Source of the DNA: an uncultured Clostridia bacterium | GTDB taxonomy: Bacteria > Bacillota > Clostridia > Oscillospirales > Acutalibacteraceae | Assembly (NCBI GenBank): GCA_958436475.1 | Contig: CAUBKG010000056.1 | Span: forward strand, 1-12,890 | Length of the DNA: 12,890 bases | Direction: 5' to 3' | In this document: in pieces, positions 1-5,983 of the stretch | How positions within the stretch are numbered: the stretch's first letter is position 1 | Layout: every line of letters begins with the position of its first letter | The notes under the pieces: generated by a model | Told to the model about the DNA's origin: nothing | The model's database searches: none | The model's input: only the letters and a program-made list of their open reading frames with translations | Translations under genes and position numbers: made by a program

Positions 1-4
1 GCAG

Positions 5-53
5 CGGGCAACATGGACAATTTTTATAGATTGCCGCAGGCAATCTATAAAAA
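5..53. repeat. Dispersed palindromic repeat, copy A
   Basis: A 14-base segment (CGGGCAACATGGAC, 5-18) is followed by a perfect 15-bp inverted repeat, TTTTTATAGATTGCC (21-35) and its complement (39-53), with a 3-nt loop. A related copy lies at 7743-7791, matching 13 of 14 bases in the leading segment and sharing the TTGCC-n3-GGCAA core. Both copies sit just beyond a minus-strand terminator. No coding potential is seen. It could be a REP-like or MITE-like element, and its left end may run past the window edge. Confidence 0.5.
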
Positions 54-85
54 ATTAAGGCCGCAGCGGTTTTTTCGCTGCGGCC
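46..85 (-). terminator. Intrinsic terminator of the FUSC-like gene
   Basis: Perfect 10-bp arms GGCCGCAGCG (59-68) and CGCTGCGGCC (76-85) enclose a 7-nt loop. Read on the minus strand, the hairpin is followed by TTAATTTTTTA. It starts about 17 nt after the stop of the minus-strand gene ending at 103. The U-tract is formed by the A-rich right arm of the adjacent palindromic repeat. Confidence 0.8.
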
Positions 86-102
86 CCTTTTGCATAGTGA
101 GA

Positions 103-621
103 TTATTTTCCGGAAGGGAGAGAGGCGGAGCCCCGGCGAGGAAAAATGAATTTATTTACGAGCACGGCAATGCCGATGCCGATGGTGGTGTCGATTACAC
201 GGGCCAAAACGAAAAGCCCTGCGCCCGGGAGGGGGCCGCTGAAGCTCGTGACCACGCCGAGATAAATGACGCAGCAGATGGGAACGGCGTCCTTCCGGTC
301 GATAACGAGGCAGAGGTAAATGGAAAGGATCATGGCAAGCGGAATGAGAAAAACATAGGTGACGGTATGCCCATAGGGTAAAAGGCCGGAAAGCACCAGC
401 ACGAGAAGGCCAACCGCAGCCCCCAGAAGCGTGCCGATAAAGCGGTGCGCGCCTGCGAGGAAGGTTTTTTCCACCGTGGGCTGCATGCAGATCACGGCGG
501 CGATGCAGGCGTAAAAGATGCTTTCCCGCCGGAAAACCACGCCCACCGCGAGGCAGAGCGCCACGGCAACGGCGGTTTTCACGGTGCGCATCCCGATTTT
601 CTGCCGGAACTGAAATACCAA
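103..621 (-). CDS. Short FUSC / aromatic acid exporter family membrane protein
   Basis: A 172-residue, very hydrophobic protein with about six predicted membrane segments (roughly residues 13-30, 34-50, 61-81, 86-107, 111-127, 134-156). The N-terminal GMRTVKTAVAVAL, the MQPTVEKT motif and RVIDTTIGIG near residue 141 are typical of the membrane half of the ArAE/FUSC family, whose members are thought to export aromatic or small organic acids. Full-length family members carry a soluble C-terminal half that is missing here; stand-alone membrane modules occur in Firmicutes. I chose the TTG at 621 because AAAGGGGG lies about 8 nt upstream. The in-frame ATG at 642 would put that Shine-Dalgarno inside the gene. 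The substrate is unknown. It follows the TSCPD gene after a strong terminator, so it is probably transcribed alone; I see no convincing promoter. Confidence 0.75.
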   Translation of the reverse strand: MVFQFRQKIGMRTVKTAVAVALCLAVGVVFRRESIFYACIAAVICMQPTVEKTFLAGAHRFIGTLLGAAVGLLVLVLSGLLPYGHTVTYVFLIPLAMILSIYLCLVIDRKDAVPICCVIYLGVVTSFSGPLPGAGLFVLARVIDTTIGIGIAVLVNKFIFPRRGSASLPSGK

Positions 622-718
622 GGCGGATTCCCCCTTTCCCATTTATTTTCAGTATGAGGGAAAAGGGCGGGTTTCATGCAGGGGCTTTCAAAAAGACGAG
701 AGAAAAGAAGAGCCGCAG

Positions 719-750
719 GGCCGCCTTCACAAATGCGCGCGGTGAAGGCC
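719..750. other. Stem-loop in the FUSC-like gene upstream region
   Basis: CCTTCAC (724-730) pairs with GTGAAGG (742-748) around an 11-nt loop, with GG/CC pairs outside. There is no U-tract on either strand, so it is not a simple terminator. It lies between the TSCPD terminator and the FUSC-like start, so it could be part of that gene's leader. Nothing else is seen in 643-780. Confidence 0.35.
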
Positions 751-780
751 GAAAAGGCAAAACCTGCGGTATCAAAAGCA

Positions 781-829
781 ATCACCCGCCATGGCGCTTG
801 CCGAACCGAAAAGCGCCACGGCGGGTGAT
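781..829 (-). terminator. Strong stem-loop terminator after the TSCPD gene
   Basis: 19-bp arms ATCACCCGCCATGGCGCTT (781-799) and its near complement (811-829) with an 11-nt loop. The single mismatch is A-C in plus-strand RNA but a G-U wobble in minus-strand RNA, so the helix is complete only in the minus transcript. On that strand it is followed by TTGCTTTTGA. The TSCPD gene ends 26 nt upstream. Confidence 0.7.
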
Positions 830-854
830 CTGTTTTCTGCAAATAAAAATAAGC

Positions 855-1139
855 CTATGCCTGCCGCCCGGCAGGCGCATCCTCTTCGGCTTCCGGCAGC
901 AGCTCGCGCAGGGCTTTTGCCAGCTGGTCGGGGCAGGAGGTGCTTTTGAGGCCGCACCGGATGCCGCTCAGCAGCTCGATGAGCTCCTCCGCGCGGCGCC
1001 CCTCGCAGAGCTTCGCAACGCCCTGGGCGTTGCCGTCGCATCCGCCGTGGAATTTCACCTCGCGGACGATTCCGTCTTCCGTCAGCTCAAAGTCGATGGC
1101 GCGGGAACAAACGCCCTTGGTTTTATAAGTATGCGTCAT
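855..1139 (-). CDS. TSCPD domain protein, four-cysteine small family (TIGR03905-like)
   Basis: A 94-residue protein matching the small stand-alone TSCPD family in length and cysteine pattern. It begins with THTYKTKGVCSRAIDFEL, then has KFHGGCDGNAQGV (Cys34), the segment GIRCGLKSTSCPDQLA (Cys62, Cys69) with the TSCPD-like core, and an acidic tail. Cysteines at 11, 34, 62 and 69 suggest a metal site; a fifth is at 45. Larger relatives form the C-terminal domain of class II ribonucleotide reductases, but the role of the short form is not established. The ATG is preceded by AAAAAGGAG at 8 nt. The PHP gene stops 41 nt upstream on the same strand, with no terminator between, so the two may form an operon. 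Confidence 0.85.
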   Translation of the reverse strand: MTHTYKTKGVCSRAIDFELTEDGIVREVKFHGGCDGNAQGVAKLCEGRRAEELIELLSGIRCGLKSTSCPDQLAKALRELLPEAEEDAPAGRQA

Positions 1140-1180
1140 AACGGCAGCTCCTTTTTGAGAACAGTTTCATATTAGAATAT

Positions 1181-2017
1181 TTAACCCTTTTTCCGTTTAT
1201 GCTTATATTCCAGAAGCTTTTTCAGATGCTCGTCCGGCGTTACGAATTTACCCACCTTCTGCACGCGCAGGGAATATCCGCCGTGGAAATCGGTTCCGCC
1301 GGTGAGAAGCAGGCCCATTTCCCCCGCCAGCCGCTCGAGCTCGGCCGACTGCTCTTCCGTCTGGCGCGGATGCCAGGCCTCCACGCCGTCCAGCCCCTTT
1401 TCCGCGAGCTCGGGGAGGAGCTCCAGCGAATCGTAGGCATACGGGTGCGCGAGCACCGCGATGCCGCCCGCGTCCTTCGCGAGCGCCAGCACCTCGAAAA
1501 CATCGGGGTATTCCACCGGGACGCGCGCCTTGCCCTCCTTGCCGAAGAGAAAATCGAACATCCGGCCAAAGATGCGGTCGGAACAGCCGGCGTCCACCAG
1601 CGCATGCATGATATGCTGCTTGTAAAGCGCGGTGCTGCCGGTGGCGCGCTTGTTGATCATATCGGCCGAAACGGGAAAATGCTGGATCACGAATTCGGCC
1701 GCCTTGCGGTTTGCTTTGCTGCGGCTGTCGAGCGTCTGCTTGCAGAGGCCCTCGAGCCTGCCCGGCGAATCGGGAAGGTAGCACAGCAGGTGGACCTTCC
1801 GCCCCCGCTCGTAATCGTATGCCGAGAGCTCCACGCCCGGGATCACGGTGACTCCATATTTCTTTGCCATCAGCACGGCGCGCGCAACTCCTGCCTGCGT
1901 ATCGTGATCGGTCACGGCAATGGCGGCGAGCCCCATGCGGCGGGCCATGTAAACCAGTTCCTCGATGCTGGCGGAGCCGTCCGAGAGCTTAGTATGGCAA
2001 TGTAAATCGGCGGGCAT
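1181..2017 (-). CDS. PHP domain phosphoesterase
   Basis: A 278-residue metal-dependent phosphoesterase of the PHP (polymerase and histidinol phosphatase) superfamily, cytoplasmic. Metal-binding motifs are visible: HCHTKLSDG at residues 6-14 (His6, His8, Asp13), TDHD at 37-40, PGVELSA with Glu63, HLLCY with His76, AHPY with His191 and GTDFHG with Asp243 and His245. The layout fits the YciV/RNase AM-like group (nucleoside bisphosphate or 5'-RNA processing), but the substrate cannot be read from sequence. The frame is open far upstream; I start at the ATG at 2017 because GGGAGGAA lies about 9 nt before it and HCH is then near the N-terminus, as in the family. It is probably co-transcribed with the TSCPD gene. 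Confidence 0.9.
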   Translation of the reverse strand: MPADLHCHTKLSDGSASIEELVYMARRMGLAAIAVTDHDTQAGVARAVLMAKKYGVTVIPGVELSAYDYERGRKVHLLCYLPDSPGRLEGLCKQTLDSRSKANRKAAEFVIQHFPVSADMINKRATGSTALYKQHIMHALVDAGCSDRIFGRMFDFLFGKEGKARVPVEYPDVFEVLALAKDAGGIAVLAHPYAYDSLELLPELAEKGLDGVEAWHPRQTEEQSAELERLAGEMGLLLTGGTDFHGGYSLRVQKVGKFVTPDEHLKKLLEYKHKRKKG

Positions 2018-2050
2018 GATGAAAGTTCCTCCCAAAATAAATTTTATGAA

Positions 2051-2086
2051 AAAAAAGACAATATAAAAACTGCCTCGCGGCAGTTT
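2051..2086 (-). terminator. Terminator-like hairpin upstream of the PHP gene
   Basis: AAACTGCC (2067-2074) and GGCAGTTT (2079-2086) close a 4-nt loop. On the minus strand the hairpin is followed by TTTTTATATTG and then a T8 run. It lies about 50 nt before the PHP start and inside its leader, with no minus-strand gene upstream that would need it. A leader attenuator is possible, as is the end of a small transcript. Confidence 0.5.
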
Positions 2087-2091
2087 CATGC

Positions 2092-2103
2092 TCGAATATT
2101 CGA
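2092..2103. promoter_or_regulatory. 12-bp palindrome, possible operator
   Basis: TCGAATATTCGA is a perfect palindrome next to the hairpin at 2067-2086, in the intergenic region between the divergent PHP gene and the 125-residue protein gene. It could be a repressor site. No clear -35/-10 pair is seen nearby. The rest of the 2018-2383 gap holds a small CAGCG/CGCTG hairpin (2240-2252) and a GC-rich stem-loop (about 2264-2290), both in the leader of the plus-strand gene. Confidence 0.3.
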
Positions 2104-2383
2104 AAAGAAACGCAAAATACAACAAGTTTACTTCTTTAGTATACTCCTTTCGCGCTTTTCCTGCAAGTGGATAATCCGAAAACGAATAGCCGCCGTGCGA
2201 AACGAAAGAATAAAACCAAACGGATTTTCTGCGGCCTTGCAGCGAAACGCTGTAAAAAACACCGGCGGCGTCCGCCCTGCGCGGGCGCCGCACGGAAGGA
2301 CCCGGAGGCTGCACGGCTGTTTTTTTGATCCTTCGCGGCGGGAAAGCCCCGGTGCGGGGAACATGAGAAAGGAAGAAAAGGCA

Positions 2384-2761
2384 ATGAGCATTACGATAGT
2401 GGCTGAATTTCCTACCTTCGATGAGGCCGATTACGCGGCCCGCGCCCTCAGGGAGGCGCTCGGAGAGGAAATCACGTCCGTGAAGCTCCGCAGCCCCGCG
2501 TTCGAAGGGGAAAAAACCATGGACCAATATGAGATTTTTCCCTTCCTGAACCGGAATTCGTCGGCGCAGTCCATGATGCCGATGGCGGCGGTGTTCAAAC
2601 GGTATAACGAAGATAAATCGCGAACCTCGGAAATCCCGGAGCCGCGGCTGCGGAACAACTGCTGGCTTCATGCAAGCGTTGCAAACCGCGTCAGCGCGAA
2701 GCAGGCGGAGCGGATCATGCGCTCGAACGGCGGGCTGTCCATCAGCAAGCGCGGCGGGTAA
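2384..2761 (+). CDS. Uncharacterised 125-residue protein
   Basis: I do not recognise a named family. The N-terminus SITIVAEFPTFDEADYAARAL, a beta strand then an amphipathic helix, resembles the start of small alpha/beta proteins such as the YflT/GSP17M type (general stress protein), but that is only a resemblance. The middle is rich in Met and Ser (about residues 56-70). The C-terminus SAKQAERIMRSNGGLSISKRGG is basic and ends on a Gly-Gly strand-like motif. There is no signal peptide or membrane segment, so it is probably cytoplasmic. I chose the ATG at 2384, with AGGAAG upstream; the ATG at 2363 in the same frame is an alternative adding seven residues. A strong terminator follows 10 nt after the stop, so it is a single-gene unit, divergent from the PHP gene. 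Confidence 0.7.
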   Translation: MSITIVAEFPTFDEADYAARALREALGEEITSVKLRSPAFEGEKTMDQYEIFPFLNRNSSAQSMMPMAAVFKRYNEDKSRTSEIPEPRLRNNCWLHASVANRVSAKQAERIMRSNGGLSISKRGG

Positions 2762-2771
2762 AGAGGAGTAT

Positions 2772-2808
2772 AGGCCCTTGGGGGAGCGCCCTGGGGGCCT
2801 GTTTTTTT
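2772..2808 (+). terminator. Intrinsic terminator of the 125-residue protein gene
   Basis: AGGCCC at 2772-2777 pairs with GGGCCT at 2795-2800, with GGG/CCC pairs inside. The hairpin is followed by GTTTTTTT (2801-2808). It begins 10 nt after the stop codon. Confidence 0.85.
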
Positions 2809-2832
2809 GCTCGGACAGGGGCGCGGCACGCC

Positions 2833-2861
2833 TTGAATTCCTGCGGCGCATCATGTATAAT
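2833..2861 (+). promoter_or_regulatory. Sigma-A type promoter of glyA
   Basis: TTGAAT (2833-2838), a 17-nt spacer and a perfect TATAAT (2856-2861). Transcription would start near 2868, giving a leader of about 70 nt. A short TTCCGC/GCGGAG stem-loop (about 2873-2896) lies in that leader. No known riboswitch is recognised in it. Confidence 0.85.
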
Positions 2862-2937
2862 AACTATATCTGTTCCGCGAGGGGAGACCGGCGGAGCATA
2901 AAATTTTATATATGATAACGGAAAAGGGGATGTGCAA

Positions 2938-4179
2938 ATGCTGGATACAATCGGTTTTGTTTCCCAGTTTGACGACGAGGTCGGCTCCGCCATGCAGAAG
3001 GAGCTCGCCCGTCAGCGCCGCAACATCGAACTGATCGCTTCGGAAAACTTCGTTTCCCCGGCAGTCATGGCCGCGATGGGCAGCGTGCTCACCAACAAAT
3101 ACGCGGAGGGCTACCCGGGCAAGCGCTATTACGGCGGATGCGAGTGCGTGGATATTGTGGAAAACCTCGCGCGCGACCGTGCGAAGGAGATTTTCGGAGC
3201 AGACCATGCCAACGTGCAGCCGCATTCCGGCGCGCAGGCCAATATGGCGGTTTATTTTGCGCTCATCAAGCCGGGGGATACCGTAATGGGCATGAACCTC
3301 GCCCACGGCGGCCATCTCACCCACGGCTCCCCGGTCAATATGTCCGGCAGCTATTATCGTTTCGTCCCCTATGGTGTGAATGACGACGGCTATATCGATT
3401 ACGACGAAATGCGCAGCATCGCCCTCGAATGCAGGCCGAAGCTCATTATGGCGGGTGCTTCCGCCTACCCGCGCACCATTTATTTCGATAAGATCGCGGA
3501 GATCGCAAAGGAAGTGGGCGCGTATTTCGTTGTGGATATGGCCCATATCGCGGGCCTGGTCGCGGCCGGCCTGCATCCGAACCCCGTCCCCTATGCCGAT
3601 GTTGTCACCACCACCACGCATAAAACCCTGCGCGGCCCGCGCGGCGGCATGATCCTGTGCAGGGAGGAGCTTGCCAAGGCGATCGATAAGGCCGTGTTCC
3701 CCGGCTCGCAGGGCGGCCCGCTCATGCATGTGATCGCGGCAAAGGCCGTTTGCTTCGGCGAAGCGCTGAAGCCCGAATTCAAGGAATACCAGAAGACCAT
3801 CCTCGCCAACGCGAAGGCGCTCGCGGAGGGCCTCATGAAGCGCGGCATGGAGCTCGTTTCCGGCGGCACCGATAACCACCTGATGCTCCTGAGCCTCATC
3901 GGCAAGGGCATCACGGGCAAGGAGCTCGAGCATCGGCTGGATGAAGTTTACATCACCGCGAACAAGAACGCCATCCCGAACGACCCGCAGAGCCCGTTCA
4001 TCACGAGCGGCGTGCGCCTCGGCACCCCGGCGGCCACCAGCCGCGGCCTGCGCCCCGAGGATATGGACGTTGTGGCGGAGTGCATCGCGCTTGCGGCCTC
4101 GGAGGATTTCGAGCAGAAGAAAGACGAGATCCGTGCGAAGGTAGGCGCGCTCTGCGCAAAATACCCGCTGTACGAATAA
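2938..4179 (+). CDS. glyA: Serine hydroxymethyltransferase
   Basis: A 413-residue PLP enzyme that converts serine and tetrahydrofolate to glycine and 5,10-methylene-tetrahydrofolate, the main source of one-carbon units. It is cytoplasmic and usually dimeric or tetrameric. The PLP lysine is Lys229 in TTTTHKTLRGPRGG, the same number as in the E. coli enzyme. Ser35 (LIASENF), Tyr65 (YYGG), His126 (HGGHLTHG), Asp200 and His203 (VDMAHIAG) and Arg360 (SGVRLGTPA) also line up with family active-site residues. I use the ATG at 2938, about 7 nt after AAAGGGGA; the GTG at 2932 would sit almost on the Shine-Dalgarno. It has its own promoter and a stem-loop downstream, so it is probably monocistronic, though weak termination could let transcription reach rarA. 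Confidence 0.98.
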   Translation: MLDTIGFVSQFDDEVGSAMQKELARQRRNIELIASENFVSPAVMAAMGSVLTNKYAEGYPGKRYYGGCECVDIVENLARDRAKEIFGADHANVQPHSGAQANMAVYFALIKPGDTVMGMNLAHGGHLTHGSPVNMSGSYYRFVPYGVNDDGYIDYDEMRSIALECRPKLIMAGASAYPRTIYFDKIAEIAKEVGAYFVVDMAHIAGLVAAGLHPNPVPYADVVTTTTHKTLRGPRGGMILCREELAKAIDKAVFPGSQGGPLMHVIAAKAVCFGEALKPEFKEYQKTILANAKALAEGLMKRGMELVSGGTDNHLMLLSLIGKGITGKELEHRLDEVYITANKNAIPNDPQSPFITSGVRLGTPAATSRGLRPEDMDVVAECIALAASEDFEQKKDEIRAKVGALCAKYPLYE

Positions 4180-4248
4180 AATGGCAACCGGGCCGGGTGA
4201 AAACCGCGCCGGAACCGTTTGTTTTTGATTTGCGTTTGCATGTTGAGA

Positions 4249-4282
4249 AAGCCCGTGGCAGCGGGAAAGCTGCCGCGGGCTT
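4249..4282 (+). terminator. Stem-loop terminator after glyA
   Basis: AAGCCCGTGGCAGC (4249-4262) pairs with GCTGCCGCGGGCTT (4269-4282) around a 6-nt loop, with one mismatch. The following TTCTATTGCATTCTTT is only moderately U-rich, so read-through to rarA is plausible. Confidence 0.65.
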
Positions 4283-4344
4283 CTATTGCATTCTTTACCG
4301 AAAAACAGGATCCCCTGATACATCGACGGCACCTCTGTTTTGCG

Positions 4345-4359
4345 CCGCTGATCCAGCGG
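4345..4359 (+). other. Small hairpin in the rarA leader
   Basis: CCGCTG and CAGCGG close a 3-nt loop, followed by the palindrome GAAAGCTTTC. No U-tract follows, and I find no clear rarA promoter between 4283 and 4434. Confidence 0.3.
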
Positions 4360-4434
4360 GAAAGCTTTCTTGCCCGGAGTCGGCTTAAGGCGCCCGGGTA
4401 CTTTCTTTTTCCTTTCAGAAAGGTCGTGTGAACC

Positions 4435-5703
4435 ATGCCGGCACCGCTTGCGGACCGCCTCCGCCCCAAAACACTGGACGATATCGTGGGCCAGCCTCAC
4501 CTGCTTTCCGAGGGGGGCGCCCTTCGGAACATCATCCTGTCCGGCGAGCTCACGAATCTCATTTTTTACGGCCCCTCGGGCGTTGGGAAAACGACGCTCG
4601 CGGGCTTCATCGCCCGGCAGACCAACCGCCGCCTGCACAAGCTCAATGCGACCAATGCATCCCTTTCGGATATCAAAAAGATCGTGGCCGAGGTGGGCAC
4701 CATGGCGGCGCCCGGCGGCGTGCTGCTTTATCTGGATGAAATCCAGTACTTCAACAAAAAGCAGCAGCAGTCGCTTCTCGAATATGTGGAAAACGGAGAT
4801 ATCGTGCTCATTGCCTCCACCACGGAAAACCCCTATTTTTATATTTACAACGCCCTGCTTTCCCGCTGCACGGTGTTTGAATTCAAAGCGGTGGAGCCGG
4901 CAGAAATCGAAAAGGCCGTGCGGCGTGCCTTCCACTTCCTCGAGGAGGAGCAGGGCCTGCGCATCACAGCGGACGATGAGGCCGTGCACGCCATTGCCGT
5001 TTCCTGCGGGGGAGACGTGCGAAAATCCATCAACGCGGTGGAATTGTGCGTGCTGGCGGAGAGGCGCGAGGGAGAAGACATCACCGTAACGGCCGAAACG
5101 GCGCGCCAGCTTTCCCAGCGTTCAGCCATGAAATACGACCGCGCGGGAGACGAGCATTACGATATCGTTTCCGCCTTTCAGAAGTCCATGCGCGGGTCGG
5201 ACCCGGATGCCGCCCTGCACTACCTCGCGCGCCTGCTCGAAGCGGGCGACCTGCCCTCCGCCTGCCGCAGGCTCATGGTGTGCGCCTGCGAGGACGTGGG
5301 GCTCGCTTATCCGCTGATTATCCCCATCGTCAAGGCCGCGGTGGATGCAGCCCTGCAGGTCGGCCTGCCGGAGGCGCGCATCCCGCTGGCGGACGCGGTG
5401 GTGCTCGTCTGCAATTCGCCCAAATCCAATTCGGCCTACCTCGGTATCGACGCGGCCCTTGCAGACGTGCGCGCGGGCCGGTCGGGCCCCATCCCCCGCA
5501 CCCTGCAGAACAAGCATTTCGACGGGGAAGACAATCCGAACAAAGGCCAGTTCTATCAGTACCCGCACGATTTTCCCGGCCATTATGTCCGCCAGCAGTA
5601 CCTTCCGGACGCTATCCGCGGCCGGAAGTATTATACCTACGGGGAGAATAAGGTGGAGCAGGCCGCAAAGGCTTATTGGGACGCCGTTAAGGGCGGGGAT
5701 TGA
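4435..5703 (+). CDS. rarA: Replication-associated recombination protein A (RarA/MgsA), AAA+ ATPase
   Basis: A 422-residue clamp-loader-like AAA+ ATPase that acts at stalled replication forks and gaps with SSB. The N-terminus LADRLRPKTLDDIVGQPHLL is the family hallmark. Walker A is GPSGVGKTT at 46-54 (Lys52). Walker B is LLYLDEIQYFN with Asp101 and Glu102; the family more often has DEIHRF, so Gln-Tyr replaces His-Arg here. Sensor 1 is IASTTENPYF and the arginine-finger region is LLSRCTVFEF. A lid domain (GGDVRKSINAVEL) and the C-terminal tetramerisation region (DVGLAYP, CNSPKSNSAY, HYVRQQYLP) follow. The family is usually 420-450 residues, so this is complete. GAAAGG lies about 11 nt before the ATG. 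The promoter of the next gene overlaps its stop codon. Confidence 0.96.
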   Translation: MPAPLADRLRPKTLDDIVGQPHLLSEGGALRNIILSGELTNLIFYGPSGVGKTTLAGFIARQTNRRLHKLNATNASLSDIKKIVAEVGTMAAPGGVLLYLDEIQYFNKKQQQSLLEYVENGDIVLIASTTENPYFYIYNALLSRCTVFEFKAVEPAEIEKAVRRAFHFLEEEQGLRITADDEAVHAIAVSCGGDVRKSINAVELCVLAERREGEDITVTAETARQLSQRSAMKYDRAGDEHYDIVSAFQKSMRGSDPDAALHYLARLLEAGDLPSACRRLMVCACEDVGLAYPLIIPIVKAAVDAALQVGLPEARIPLADAVVLVCNSPKSNSAYLGIDAALADVRAGRSGPIPRTLQNKHFDGEDNPNKGQFYQYPHDFPGHYVRQQYLPDAIRGRKYYTYGENKVEQAAKAYWDAVKGGD

Positions 5704-5728
5704 CAAAACCGCCCCCTGCCGGTACAAT
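5700..5728 (+). promoter_or_regulatory. Consensus promoter of the ABC-F leader
   Basis: TTGACA (5700-5705), exactly 17 nt, then TACAAT (5723-5728). The -35 overlaps the last codon and stop of rarA. Transcription would start near 5735, about 250 nt before the ABC-F start codon. Confidence 0.85.
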
Positions 5729-5760
5729 AAGGGAAATCAAAGAAACAAGGAGTGGAACGG

Positions 5761-5772
5761 GTGAAGCTGTAA
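5761..5772 (+). CDS. Three-codon leader ORF (GTG AAG CTG TAA)
   Basis: A minimal ORF encoding Met-Lys-Leu. AAGGAG (5747-5752) sits 8 nt before the GTG, which is ideal spacing and better than the site in front of the ABC-F gene itself. It lies within 30 nt of the predicted transcription start and upstream of a terminator. Short leader ORFs in this position sense drug-stalled ribosomes in several ABC-F and Erm leaders. That this one does so is inference. Confidence 0.5.
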   Translation: MKL

Positions 5773-5926
5773 TCTTGCAAAACAAAGGCAAAAAACGAGG
5801 GGCCGGGCCTGGGAAAAGGCTGCGGCCAAAGCTGTTTTTGCCGCGCTTGCAGGAGAACGCACCCGCGCCGCTTTCTTTTTTTGCGCCGGAGCCGCAGGGA
5901 GAATTCCGCCCCGATCCACGCGAAAA

Positions 5927-5965
5927 AAAGCCGCAGGAGGTTTTTCCTGCGGCTTTCATTTTTTT
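5927..5965 (+). terminator. Terminator between leader ORF and ABC-F gene (candidate attenuator)
   Basis: A perfect 12-bp stem, AAAGCCGCAGGA (5927-5938) and TCCTGCGGCTTT (5945-5956), with a 6-nt loop and a T7 run (5959-5965). It ends 18 nt before the ABC-F start, so a transcript must pass it to reach the gene. CTGCGGC at 5820-5826 repeats part of the 3' arm and could pair with the 5' arm (GCCGCAG, 5930-5936) as an anti-terminator. A second GCCGCAG copy lies at 5891-5897. It could also simply be the rarA terminator. Confidence 0.85.
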
Positions 5966-5983
5966 GTAAGGGCGGGAAAGAAT

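Noticed and set aside
2018..2854. N-terminal extension of the PHP gene by about 280 codons
   Set aside because: The extension is Arg/Pro/Phe-rich with no domain, runs antisense to the 125-residue gene, and a good ribosome site precedes the ATG at 2017.
2851..4989. A 712-codon open frame on the minus strand across glyA and rarA
   Set aside because: It is antisense to two clear housekeeping genes, has no ribosome site and shows no domain; high GC keeps antisense frames open.
5775..5969. A 64-codon frame from TTG through the ABC-F leader
   Set aside because: It has no Shine-Dalgarno, a low-complexity basic composition, and ends inside the terminator; the three-codon ORF has the ribosome site instead.
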